64,000 nucleotides of DNA, taken from Castor canadensis. Lineage: Eukaryota > Chordata > Mammalia > Rodentia > Castoridae. Below are positions 11,696 to 22,535 of this stretch, one piece after another. Within the stretch, counting starts at the first letter, position 1. The number at the start of each line of letters is the position of its first letter. The stretch is taken from positions 126,054,384 through 126,118,383 of the forward strand of contig NC_133391.1 of NCBI RefSeq assembly GCF_047511655.1, in the 5' to 3' direction. The notes under the pieces were generated by a model. It was given only the letters and a program-made list of their open reading frames with translations, ran no database searches and was not told the DNA's origin. Position numbers and translations under genes: made by a program.

Positions 11696-12714
11696 AAGAT
11701 GTTAAAAAAAATTACTAAACGTTGCTGCAGCTGCCTATTGTTCATTGTCAATGAGGCTTTAATCATTCTCCCAAACTTTCCTTTTTGCAACATTGGTATT
11801 TTTATGAAGAGATACCATTTTAGAGCAATAAAAAGAAGTCACTTCTTCAATTTCTGTGCTTTGGGGGTCTGAAATGTCTAGCTATTTATTTTAAGCAGAT
11901 TTCACAGAATTCAAGAGACCCCATTTTAGAAAATCACTGTAGTCTCATCCCATCATATCATCAGAGTTAAATTTCTTATGCTTCACTTTATTCTGAAAAT
12001 AGCTTGTCATAAGGCAATTCTTTGGACCTTGGAACCTACATTTTTCCTCAAGAAAGAGTAAGAATAAGGCCATATTTGTTAAATCTGAAGCTCTTCAATC
12101 CATGGCAGGGTTTTTTTCCAGAATTATAGATGAATGTTAAACTTTGAAATGTCATCTCTTCATTGCCAAATAGCCAATCTTTCCCTAGGAAATTGCTAGT
12201 TCTGGGCTCACTGATTGTATCTTTGCAATTGCACCATGTTCCAAATATGAAATTTTAGCAATTGTAACTTGGCCAGAATTAAATAGAAAAAGTCTTAAAG
12301 CCAGGCATTTTACAAATAGGAGATATTTTATACTTTAAGAAAAAATAAAGTCTGTCTTCCATGCTTGAAACACATAATGCCTCAAAAATTTTTTCCTAGT
12401 TTTAAGAGGTTTCTTTCAATACATGGTAAGTTTTTTGTTTTAGAAGATTATGGATTCATTATAAAGAAAAACCTGAAATAGTTAATTCATATTATAAAGT
12501 CTCTCAACAATGGGCAAATTTTAGTAGTGTGTCCTTCTTCAGACTACTGTCTCAAATAAATGCCTCCTTTTATTTCATCCATAGTATAATGTCATAATCT
12601 GAAATTAAAATTGCATGCACACTCTTAAATAATGTTACTGATAATGACAATTTAGCTTCTTAAGTTAAAACTCCATGAGCAGTTAGAAGAAAAATTGTGA
12701 GAAAGCTTCGTGAC
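11696..12714. other. No recognised feature
   Basis: AT-rich unique sequence without support for a gene, RNA or repeat family. Confidence 0.5.
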
Positions 12715-13465
12715 ATTGGGTTTGGTAATGACTTATTGGATTTGGCACAAAAGCACAAGTGATAAAAGCAAAAGTAGATGTTACTATGTCAAACTTTAAA
12801 ATTTTTGTGTATCAAACTTTTGTGCATCAGAGTGAAGAGGAAATCTGTGGATTAGGAGAAAAATCATTTAATGAAGGGTTAATACATAGTGAACTACTGC
12901 TCAGCTATAAAATATCTAATATCCTGATTTTAAATATACAATGGATATGAATAAAAATTTTCCCAAAGATGATATACAAATGACCAACAAGCACATGAAA
13001 GAGGTTCAACTTCACTAATCATTAGAGAAATGCAAATCAAAAATCATAATGAGATATCACCTCTTGCCCATTGGGATGGCTACTTTCAAAAAAAAGGAGA
13101 AAATAACAAGTTGGTGAGGATTTGAAGAAAGTAGAACTCTTGTGTGCTGTTGGTAGGATCATAAAATAGTTCAATTGCTATGCAAAACAATGTGGAAGCT
13201 CTGCAAAAATTAAAAATAGAATTACTATGCAGTCTAGCATTCCAAATTCTGGTAGATTAAAAATATTTCTTAAATGAATGGAAGAATTTTAAAGATAGTT
13301 GCATATCATATCAGCTCTATTCACAATAGCCAAAAGGTATAAGAAACTCAAATGTCTATCTAGGGTTAAATGGATACACAAAATGTAGTATATTCATACA
13401 ACAGAATATAATTCACTTTTACGGATGGAAATCCTTCACATGCTATACCACAGATGAACCATGAG
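12715..13465 (+). mobile_element. Old L1 ORF2 3' fragment
   Basis: Blocks in L1 order: 'gataaaagcaaaagtagatg', 'gcaaatcaaaaatcataatg', 'gagatatcacctcttgccca', 'tcacaatagccaaaaggta' and 'acaacagaatataattcac'. It is diverged and stop-rich, with no clear poly-A. Confidence 0.8.
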
Positions 13466-14103
13466 GACCTCATTGGGAAAGAAAGGATGGTAAGTCTGGC
13501 TCACTGGGCACCATAATGGAAGGTCAATCCATGGGGTGTATAAACCCAGATCAGTTAGGGGACTTAAAAGCACTGAAGAAGAAGGAAGGTAGCTTGGATT
13601 CATTATGAGTTGTCCAGCTGAACATTTGGAAATTCACTGAGCCTATTTGATTCTATCTACCATAATTGGACAATTTGAAGTGCTTAGTTTGATTGCATTC
13701 TTAAAAGGCTAGTAAAGTACAGTACAAGTTTAAATTATAGAATGGCTGTCTTTTTGCTTAGCTTTTATAAAAAAGACATCTTTTCCATAAGAAAAATGAA
13801 TTGATGAACTACTGGGAGAACATTCTTATGAACATGGATATTAAGGTGAGTTTTACAACAAGCATAGCAACAATGAGATGTCTATAAACAAAAATTCAGA
13901 CATATTTATCTAAATAGTTTTTTTAATAGGACTGATCTTTTGAAGGCTTTTTTCCTGCGAAATTTGCTGTGCCATCAAACTCAGAAGTTACCAAATGTGA
14001 ATTAAAATACAGATCACTTGGTGCAAGAGTTCTTGATTCAATTCTTGATTTTGCCTAGGCAAAAATGCAAGATTCTATAAGAAAAAAAACTTAAACAGAA
14101 AGA
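13466..14103. other. No recognised feature
   Basis: Unique-looking sequence between an old L1 and a SINE. Nothing could be supported. Confidence 0.5.
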
Positions 14104-14187
14104 GGCTGGAGGCATGGCTCAAGTGGTAGAGCACCTGCCTACCAAGCACCAGGCTCTGAGTTCAAACCCCACTACTGCCAAAACAAG
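14104..14187 (+). mobile_element. ID-type SINE
   Basis: A near-intact copy with A-box region 'ggctcaagtggtagagcacc' and B-box region 'gagttcaaaccccactac', followed by 'tgccaaaaca'. These are tRNA-derived internal RNA polymerase III promoter motifs. Confidence 0.92.
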
Positions 14188-14208
14188 AATTTATTTTTCT
14201 ATTATGTT

Positions 14209-14260
14209 CCCAGGCAATGCTGCTGCTGCTGGTGGAGAACCAAAATTTGAGAACACTTAT
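14209..14260. mobile_element. Possible MER5-like hAT end fragment
   Basis: 'tgctgctgctggtggagaac' followed by 'aaaatttgagaacactt' resembles the terminal part of MER5/Charlie-type elements ('...tttgagaaccactg'). It is short, so the assignment is tentative. Confidence 0.4.
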
Positions 14261-14424
14261 CTATTTACATATAACAAGCTAAGTAAATGCCACAAGAGAA
14301 TGTTTTAACTGAAATGTATTTCTCATTTAAAAAAAAAAAAAGAGGCTATCCACTATCACTACACTTACTCAATACAGTGCTTGAATTTTTAGCCATGGTG
14401 ATAAGGCAAGAGAAAGAAATAAAA

Positions 14425-14718
14425 GGGCTGGGTGCAGGTGGCTAAAACCTGTAATCCTAGCTACTCAGGAGGTAGAGATCATGGTTCAGAGTCAGCCCTG
14501 GCAAAATGTTCGTGAGACCCTATCTCAAAAAACACTTCACAAAAATAGGGCTAGTGGATTGATTGGCTCAAGGTGAAGGCCATGAGTTCAAGTCCTGGCA
14601 CCTCCAAAAAGAAACAAAAGGTTTGGGGACATGGGTCAAGTGGTACAGCTCTTCCTTAGCAAGCACAATACCTTGAGTTCAAACCCCAATACCACCACTA
14701 CAACAGCAATAAAAAAAG
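14425..14718 (+). mobile_element. B1-ID composite SINE followed by a second ID unit
   Basis: The left part is B1 ('aaacctgtaatcctagctac', 'gtgagaccctatctcaaaa'). It is fused to an ID-like unit ('tggctcaaggtgaaggccat', 'gagttcaagtcctggcacc') and then a second ID unit from about 14621 ('atgggtcaagtggtacagct', 'gagttcaaaccccaatacc'). Flanks 'aaataaaag' and 'aaattaaag' look like a near-perfect target duplication around the whole block. That suggests either insertion as one unit or a second ID landing in the tail of the first. Confidence 0.82.
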
Positions 14719-15572
14719 GAAATTAAAGGGATATGAATAGGAAAGCAAGAGGTCAAACTATCTTTGTTCACAGATGATATGATTCTATATGTGAAAGACT
14801 CCACTATAAGACACTTAGATCTGATAAATACTTTCAGTAAAGTAATGGATACAAAATCAACACACAAAAACCAGTATAAGAACTCACTGAAAAGAAGTCA
14901 GAAAAACTATTCCATTCACAATAACCTCAAAAAACTAAAATCTAGGCAAAAATTTAACCAAAGATGTTAAAGACCTCTACAATGAAAATTATAAAGCACT
15001 GAAGAAATAAATTGTAGAAGACACAAGATAGCAAGACCTCCCATGTTCATGGATCCACAGAATGATATTGTTAAAATGGTTATGTTACCAAATTTGATGC
15101 CATCCACATCAAAAGTCCAATGTCATTCTTCACAGAAATAGAAAAATCAGTGATAAAATTCATAAAGGACCCTGAGCTAAAGCAATTCTGAGCAAAATGA
15201 GCAATGCTGATGGTATACAATAACTGACTTCAAATTATGCTACAGAGCCACATAATAAAAGCAGCCTGACATTGGCAAACACAGCAGATGGATAGACCAA
15301 TAGAATAGAACAGAAGATCCAGAAATAAGCCCACTCAGTTACTGTCATCTGATTCTTGACAAAGGCACCAAAAATATTGGGAAGAAGACAGCCTCTTTAA
15401 TGACAAGTGCTGGGAAAATTGGATATCCACAAGTAGAAGAATAAAACTAGATCCCTATTTCTCACCTTGTACAAAATCAACTCAAACTGGATCAAAGACC
15501 TAAAACTTTGGAACTACCAAAGGAAAACATAGGGAAATGCTTCAAGATACAGGCATAGGTAATGACTTTTTG

Positions 15573-15814
15573 GGCTGGTTTTTTTTTTTTCTGTTTCATC
15601 TACTGCTTTTACTTTATTTTTTATATTTGTTTTAATATTGGTGTACTGGGGGTACATTGTGACATTTGCAAAAGTTCTTACAATATTTTATAGCTGAATT
15701 CACCCCCTCTTTCATTCACCTTTATCTCTCCTCCCCCATTCCTGAAATAGTTCCAACAGTTCTCATTTTTCCATTTAAATATATGTGAACATAATATTTC
15801 CACTGTATTCACAG
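15573..15814 (-). mobile_element. Antisense L1 3' end inserted in older L1
   Basis: It is flanked by the perfect 10-bp duplication 'tgactttttg' (15563-15572 and 15815-15824). A T run near the left end is the poly-A of the minus strand. 'attcaccccctctttcattc' corresponds, inverted, to the 3' UTR seen at 48495-48560 and also at 45961-46092. The host L1 resumes directly after the duplication. Confidence 0.88.
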
Positions 15815-16303
15815 TGACTTTTTGAATAGGAATCCAGTAGCTCAGGAAATAAGAGCAAGAGTTGACAAATTGGATTGTATCAAATTAAAAAGTTTCTGCA
15901 CAGCAAAAGAAACAATCAATGGATTGAAGAGACAGCCTACAGACTGAGAAAATATCTTCTTCAGCTATCCATCTAACAGGAGATTAATATCCAGAATATA
16001 TAAAGAACTCAAAAAAGTAAACACATAAAGAATAAATAATGCAATCAATAAATGAGCAAATGAATTGGAAGTTCTCAAAAGAATAGGTACAAATGGTCAA
16101 TAAATACATGAAAGTATAATGAGCATCCTTAGCCACCAGGGAAATGCAGATCAAAACTACATTGAGATTTCACCGCACCCCAGTTATACTGGCTAGTATC
16201 AAGAGAACAAACAGCAAATGTTAGCCAGGATGGTGGTGAGGATCTATATTAGTCCAGCCACTATGGAAATAAATATAGAAGTTCCTCAAAAACTTTAAAA
16301 TAG

Positions 16304-16385
16304 GGCTGGGGAGGTATCTCAGCAGTTTGGCACTTGCTTAACATGTGAGAGGCCTTGGGTTTGATCCCCAGCACTTAAAGAAAAA
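16304..16385 (+). mobile_element. ID SINE with exact target duplication
   Basis: 82 bp: 'ggctggggaggtatctcagc', 'cacttgcttaacatgtgaga', 'gggtttgatccccagcact'. It is flanked by perfect 'tttaaaatag' copies (16294-16303 and 16386-16395). Its body is closer to the general rodent ID form ('ggtttgatccccagc') than to the local 'gagttcaaaccccagtac' form. Confidence 0.93.
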
Positions 16386-16912
16386 TTTAAAATAGAGCTA
16401 CCATATGATCCCACTAAACCACTTTGGAGTATACACCCAAAACAATCAAGTTGGGTTACTGTTGAGACACCTGTATACCAATGTTTATCATGGCACTCTT
16501 CACAATAGCAAAATTATGGAATTAGCCTAGTGCCCATAAAGAGATGCAGAAAATGTCTTACATTACATTTGAATTATATTACATTGCAACTACATTACAA
16601 TGGAATATTATTTGGTCATAAAAAAGAATGAAATTAATGCTGTTTGCTAGAAAATGGATGGAACTGGAGATCACCATGTTAAATGAAATAAGCCAGAAAA
16701 GCAAGGATTGAATGTTTTCAATCATTGTGAACACTAGGAGGGAAAAAACCAACAACATCATAAAAGTGTAAGGGGAACTACTGGGTAGGTGGAAGGGGAA
16801 CAGAAAAGGGAAAGAGGAGGAGAGCCAGAAAGTATAATAGAGAGGGTGAATAAGTGCAAAAATATTGCAACGAAATCCTTTACTTTGCACAATTAAAAAA
16901 TAAAAACAGCAT

Positions 16913-18599
16913 TTGCCTGAAGTTCATTCATTGTTTACAGATGACACTTATGTTTGGTTGTCTGGGCTTATAACTCAGTAGATAATCTATATATCACACA
17001 CTTGTTCAGCATAATGTTATAATCATTTCTAAAACGGCTCTTCTACTGAGTAAAGTTCTAGTTATAGCATGTGGTATACTGGATTTTCATGTTGGCAATT
17101 CTTTATTATAAAGATTACATAGAATTCCCATAAAATCATGTCACTTCAAAAGTTCATAAATGAATGAACGATGAAAACAGACTAAAGAGCATTTTGTTCA
17201 TAGTATGAACCAAAACGATACTACTTGACTGTTCAAACATACCATTGGACATTGCCTTTGAAATATATCAAAACAGAAGTTTACATTTATTTCTAAGGTC
17301 ATATTGAAGTTCTCTCTAGTCTCTTATTGTTTAGTGTGAAGTTATTCATGGGAAAGAGAAGCTCCAAAAGGCTGTTACTGTTCATAAACAAGATGCAAGA
17401 GTAACACTAATTAGCACTAATGTTTAACAAGAAAGCAAACACATATTCATACCACATCAAGCACAAAAAAGGAAACAAAGCTTTAGGAGGTAATATTTTC
17501 TTTTCATTTACCCTGAAAGAATTACAAAGAAATGATCTGAGAATGTACAGAACACAGATCATCACCTTTCTGGGCTAGACTTCCCAGCTTCTCCTGTGTT
17601 GACAAACACCTCAGCTGGCTGAGATGAATCCTCAAGGCTCTCGCTGAGAGTCATCCCATCTTCTCTTCCAAGACTATGCACGTCCAAGACTATGCACACA
17701 AGGCTTTTCTCACAACACATCTCTGTGCAGACTCTTTGACTGGCTCTGCTTTTCTTGTTGGGAATAACCTGAAATGAGGAACTAAAATTTTAGTTATTAA
17801 AATGAGCCTAATAGTTTTCTAGGTGATTGCTGAACAAACAGTCACTCTGCCCTTGTATGTTGGTGTGTGTGGAGAGGGGGTCGGCACTGAGCACACAAGG
17901 AAAGTCTGTACCTTCTGCTGATCTGGTCATACTATGCCTAACTAGAAAGCAGTTCTAGAAATCAGGATAGATAACCTCAAAAATACTCATTGATGTTTCT
18001 TGTGGTTATCAGAAGGAATCTTAAAATGTGCCAGACAGTTCTCTGGAGTCATTCCACCCACAAACATCATATGAATTGCCAAAAACTACTCATGTGACTA
18101 TGGTTTCCTCATAGGTCTCAAAACTTCTAAGAAAGGAAGCATTAAAAATGTCTGCTTTCTTTCATGATCCAAAAGACATTTCCTCTAATGTAAAATGTAA
18201 CTGTGGTAAATATATATGCCATTTTACATCTTTTTAAAGTTCTATTTAACCAGACAACCAATTTCATTCACTTTTTTAGGAAACAGAACAAAGGAATTGG
18301 CAACACTGACACTAAATGACAATTGACTAAATTATAAGGCCCAGATGATGATTTTAAGAGCATGTATATCTCTTGGTGTAGTTCCAAATTACCTTTAATA
18401 CTTTAAGACTGATTACTGAATTTGGTGAAGGTTTTGCTCCACTTAACTCAAGAAAAACACTTAGATATGAGCTTATTTTCAGTATCCATCACTCAAAGGA
18501 AAGTGGAAACTAGAATGACCATGTGAAAAAATGCTATAAATTTACTTGCTTCAAAATACCTCACCTCTCATCACTCCTATCAATCCTGAATTCTTTTAT
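16913..18599. other. No recognised feature
   Basis: About 1.7 kb of unique sequence. It contains a short direct duplication of 'ccaagactatgcac' at about 17670-17697. No coding evidence, RNA gene or repeat family could be supported. Confidence 0.5.
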
Positions 18600-19125
18600 T
18601 GATTTGCTGATTCAACAATATTGCAGACACAGAGTTGATGTTGAGGGTATTATAATGGTCAACAGTAAAAAGACATAGTCCATGACATCATCATAGAAAT
18701 AAGTGTTAAAGTATCACCAAACTAATGTAAAATCATAACTATAGTCAGTACAACACAAGAAAGTGCATGGTTTCATGAAAGAACATAGCACGGGGAATTG
18801 GTTTCTCTGAGGAAGACATGCTTGAGCTGAAATTCAGAAAAGCAACCTGGAAATATGAGTAATTATGGCCATCCCAGATTACACAGAGAGAGAATAGACC
18901 CTATCTCTCAATAGAAGGAGTTTTGAGGAATTTGTGACCATTTTAATCAACAATGGTAATGGGAAACATTAAGGGCAAAGAACAGAAATCATAAAAGAGA
19001 CCCCATGGCAGGAGGGACCTGGGGACACTGAGGCCAGTGTGGCTTCAGTAAGAGATGCAAGATGAGACTGGAGAGGTGTATAGGAGCCAGCCCATGAGGG
19101 CCCTCATAAGTCAAAGCTCATGAGT
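18600..19125 (-). mobile_element. LINE L2, antisense
   Basis: On the plus strand it reads as reverse-complement L2: 'gattcaacaatattgcagac' at the 3' end, then 'gcttgagctgaaattcagaa', 'ctgaggccagtgtggcttca' and 'gcccatgagggccctcataa'. The corresponding sense blocks occur in the plus-strand L2 at 40725-41805. It is diverged. Confidence 0.75.
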
Positions 19126-19945
19126 GGAAAAGTGAATATTATTGCAATGTTCATATTATCAAAAACAACCTACAGATTTGATGAAATCGCTATTAAAACC
19201 CTAATGGCATTTTTTACATAAATAGAAAAAAATTCACATGGAGCCACAAAAAGCCCAGAATAGCCAAAGGTATTGTAAGTAAGAAGAACAAAGCTGGATG
19301 AATCAAACTCCCTGATTATAAGATATATTATAAAGGTATAATAATCAAGCACTGACATTAAAAATGAATTGGAGAACTTGGAAATAAGCCATGCATTTGT
19401 TTTGTCAATTGATCTTATACAAGAACACACAATGGCAAAGGAAGTGTATCCAATAAACTGTGTTGAGAAAAATGGATATCTACACACAGAAGAACAAAAT
19501 TACCCCATAGCATACACAAAAATCAACTTAAAATGGATTTAAGACTTAAACACAAGATCTGAAACCATAAAACTACTACTAGAAGAAAACAAAGGGAAAA
19601 TGTTTATTGATACTGGTCTTGGTAATTTTTTTGGAGACAAAAATTAAAATACACAAATGGAATTGCATCAAACTATAAAGCTTCTACACAGCAAAGAAAG
19701 CAACCAACAGAGTAAAATAGAAACCTACAGAATGGGAGAGAATAGTTTCAAAACATCTATCAGATAAGGGGTTAATATTCAAAATATACAAAAGAACTCA
19801 TACAACTCAATAGAGAAAAGTAACCCAATTTAAAATGTAAAAGGATCTGACTAGACATTCCAAAAAGAAGACATATACATTCAATAGGTATTCAAAACAG
19901 GTCTTAACATCTCTAATCATCAAGGAAATCCAAATCAAAAAACAA

Positions 19946-20070
19946 TGAAGCCAGCTATGGTGGCACATGACTATAATTCGAGGACTTGGAGACTAAGGCA
20001 GGAGTATCATGAGTTTGAGATTAACCTGGGCTACAAGATGGGACCCTGTATCAAAACAAATAAACAAAGA
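19946..20070 (+). mobile_element. B1-type SINE
   Basis: 'agccagctatggtggcacat' is the 7SL-like start, then 'gactaaggcaggagtatcat', 'gagtttgagattaacctggg' and 'ctgtatcaaaacaaataaac'. It is a B1 monomer inserted in L1. Confidence 0.88.
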
Positions 20071-20377
20071 AACCCACAAGGTATACCATTCAAACCTGTT
20101 AGAACTGTTATTATCAAAAAGACAAAAAATAATGAGTCTTGCCAAAGATGTGAGAAATGGAAATCCTGGACATTGTTGGAATGTAAATTAGTATGGCCAT
20201 TACAGAAAACAGTACAGAAGTTCCTCAAAAAATTAAAAAGAGAACTACTTTATGACCCAGTGACAGCTATCTCACTTCTGGCTGTAGCTCCAAAGGCAAT
20301 GAGATCAGAATCTAAAAGAACTATCTGTACTGCTATGTTCACTGTAGCATTATTCACAGTAACAAGATATGGAAACA

Positions 20378-20462
20378 GTGGGAAGGGAAGGAAAGGGAAG
20401 GGAAGGGGAGTGGAGGAGAGGTAAGTGGAGGAGAAACAGGAGAGCGAGGAAGGGGAATGGAA
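20378..20462 (+). repeat. GA-rich low-complexity tract
   Basis: An almost pure purine run of 'gggaa', 'gggaagg' and 'ggagga' variants inside the L1 fragment. This is a typical site of purine expansion in L1 3' regions. Confidence 0.85.
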
Positions 20463-20572
20463 GGATACACCATGCTATGACTAATATAAAAACGTTACAG
20501 TTGCTATGGAGTGTTTCCAGGAATTACAATATTAAATGGGAAAATGGAGACTTCATTTCAAAAGACCATAAC

Positions 20573-20659
20573 CTGGACTGGAGTGTATAGCACAAGTGGT
20601 AAAGTGTCAGCCTGGCAAGCACAAGGCCCTGAGTTCAAACCATAGTACTGCCAAAAAAT
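20573..20659 (+). mobile_element. ID-type SINE with target duplication
   Basis: 'cacaagtggtaaagtgtcag' and 'gagttcaaaccatagtactg' identify it. It is flanked by 'aaagaccataac' (20561-20572) and 'aaagactataac' (20660-20671), an 11/12 match. Confidence 0.9.
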
Positions 20660-20918
20660 AAAGACTATAACTTTACGATTCCACATATATGAAATTCTAG
20701 AAAAGGTAAAATTGTAGTAATATGAAGCAGACAATGTTGCCTGAGACCAAAGGGTCAAAGTAGAGTCTTGGAGACCAAAAGGCATAAGAGATCTTGAGGG
20801 TGAGGGGCAAAAGAAATACTCTCATGATCATAGGGGTGGTTTCAGGAGCCACAATGTGTTAAAACTCATCAAACTATAAACTTAGAATTGGGAGTTGTCA
20901 TTGAAAGATGTTTTCAAT

Positions 20919-21240
20919 ATAGGTGTGGTGGCACTTGCCTGTAATTTCAGGTACTCATGGGGCAAAGATTAGGAGGATTGTGGTTCAAGGCCAGCCCAGG
21001 CAAAAAAAGTTAGTGAGACCCCATCTCAACCAACAAGATGGGTATGATAGTTCATCTCTATAATCCCAATTATCAAGGAGGCCTAGGTAGGAGGATTGTG
21101 GTCCAAAGCCATACCTTGGGCAAAAATGCCAGACCCTATGTGAAAAATAACTAAAGTGAAAAGGGCTGGGGCATGGCTTAGGAAATAGAGCACTTGCTCT
21201 AGCATAAGCAAGGCCCTGAATTCAAACTCTAGTACTGAGG
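20919..21240 (+). mobile_element. Trimeric B1-B1-ID SINE
   Basis: Three modules in one orientation. The first B1 is about 20919-21035 ('aggtgtggtggcacttgcct', 'gtgagaccccatctcaacc'). The second B1-like unit is about 21036-21160 ('atagttcatctctataatcc', 'cagaccctatgtgaaaaata'). The ID unit is about 21161-21240 ('ggctggggcatggcttagga', 'gaattcaaactctagtactg'). A copy of the same arrangement lies inverted at 58812-59140, which argues for a propagated composite family. Confidence 0.85.
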
Positions 21241-21419
21241 AAGGCAGGAAGACAGGAAGGAAGGAAGGAAGGAAAGAAGGGAGGGAGGGAGGGAGGGAAG
21301 GAGGGAGGGAGGGAAGGAGGGAGGGAGGGAGGAAGGAAGGGAGGGAGGGAGAGAGGAGGGAGGGAGGAAGGAAGGAAGGAAGGAAGGGAGGGAGAGAGGG
21401 AGAGAGGGAGGAAGGGGGA
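21239..21419 (+). repeat. (GGGA/GGAA)n array
   Basis: About 180 bp of pure purine built from 'ggaa', 'ggga' and 'gaga' units with many GGG runs. It starts at the 3' end of the SINE trimer, so it probably grew from the SINE tail. On the minus strand it gives a spurious Ser/Leu/Pro-rich open frame. Confidence 0.95.
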
Positions 21420-22535
21420 AAAAGCTTTTTTAAAAATAATGCACAGGAATATGCTGGAATAAATACTAAACCTGAGCTTTAAATTTTTAAAAGTCAAAGT
21501 TGTTTAGATCCAAAAAGCTGTTTTCAAATATTCCTAGAGCCCTCCCCCCTTCAAAAATGCTTCCAAAGATTGAGATCACATAGTTCAAATCCTAAGAGAC
21601 AGAGAGGAAACACAGTAGGTATTTTTACCTAAACAATCGAAGCTTTACGTGGAAAGATGTGAAGACAGTCTCCAGTGGGTCCTCATCCCTGAGAGGGCCT
21701 TGCTCATTGCATGAAGAATCACAAAAGAAAATCCCAAGAGTTTGCTGACCAGGTTGTCTACAGCTATCATATCCAAAATATCATGGTGGATAACATCAGT
21801 AAGAGAAGTGTGTTTGACTACCTCATTTAAAATTTCAGAGACATATGTACATCGCTGTTTCTCAAATTCAAAAAAATCACTGAATTAGGGCTTCAAGTTA
21901 CATTTTATCAGTCCAAAGCACTGGACAGATCTAACATAAACATCACCTGTTATTCTCCAAGGACTTCTACGAACAACAGAGATCATGATTTTGCAGCAGC
22001 AAAGTATGTGAATTAGACAGACATTTGCCAGACCTTTCAACCCAATTCTGAACTCCATGTCATTTCAACCAAGAAGATCAGGGAAAAAAATCAACTGCAA
22101 AAAAAAAAGGAAGAACCATAGCTTCAAGAATTGGCAATATGTGTATGTTTTTAATGGTATGTCAAGCACTCAAGTAAAAATGAGTTAGATGAAGGAAGAG
22201 GTTATTAAAATCGTAACTGGGGCTACTGGTAGAGATGCTGTATGACAAGGCTAACAGGCAGCCAGTAGAACCAGTGTGATGTCTAATGGGGATCCAAAGT
22301 ATCCTAGATGAGAGAAGAATGCATGCCAGATCACTACTTTAAGCCAGACCTGGAGCTGGCCACCAACCTCCTGGAAGAAACTGAAATAACAGAAGCTGAG
22401 ATTGAGGCCTGAGGATGTCTGCATATGCAAGAAACAGAAACCAGCAAAAATGGCACTTTACATATGTGGAAGCTAGACCTGTATGTTAAATATACATATA
22501 GAACTTTTGCATCTTGCTTGAATTCTTCTCCTGCT
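21420..22535. other. No recognised feature
   Basis: Unique sequence. It contains an A run near 22100 and a 34-codon open stretch, 22308-22412, ending LLEETEITEAEIEA before TGA, which I do not recognise. No gene is supported. Confidence 0.45.

Larger units (their letters stand above)
14342..16912 (+). mobile_element. L1 ORF2-3' segment hosting three later insertions
   Basis: Conserved ORF2 order is visible from the reverse transcriptase region ('cttgaatttttagcc', 'ttcacagatgatatgattct', which contains the FADD-like catalytic loop as FTDDM) through 'cattggcaaacacagcagat', 'cagaatatataaagaactca' and 'ggaatattatttggtcat' to a 3' UTR ending in 'aattaaaaaataaaaaca'. Stops break every frame. Later insertions occupy 14425-14718, 15573-15814 and 16304-16385, and L1 order resumes after each. 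Confidence 0.9.
19126..20918 (+). mobile_element. L1 ORF2-3' segment with SINE insertions
   Basis: L1 blocks in order: 'gtataataatcaagcactga', 'aatggatttaagacttaaac', 'aaactactactagaagaaaa', 'agcttctacacagcaaagaa' and 'ggatctgactagacattcc'. B1 (19946-20070) and ID (20573-20659) insertions and a purine-rich tract (20378-20462) interrupt it. Beyond the ID the 3' UTR-like sequence extends to about 20918. All frames are broken. Confidence 0.85.

Noticed and set aside
14104-14187. tRNA gene
   Set aside because: A- and B-box-like motifs are present, but the unit is a tRNA-derived SINE: it has an A-rich tail and many copies in this window, and I did not find a cloverleaf-compatible set of stems.
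17560-17780. Possible exon (less AT-rich block with a short duplication)
   Set aside because: No open frame of note with splice sites, and no recognisable product on either strand.
19945-20424. 159-codon frame on the plus strand
   Set aside because: It runs through a B1 insertion, L1 sequence and a GA-rich tract, so it is a mosaic of repeats.
21222-21497. 91-codon Ser/Leu/Pro-rich frame on the minus strand
   Set aside because: It is a translation of the GGGA/GGAA array and its SINE border.
22308-22412. 34-codon frame ending LLEETEITEAEIEA
   Set aside because: It looks like a protein C-terminus, but it is too short, unmatched to anything I know, and adjoins an L1 boundary. I could not separate it from chance.
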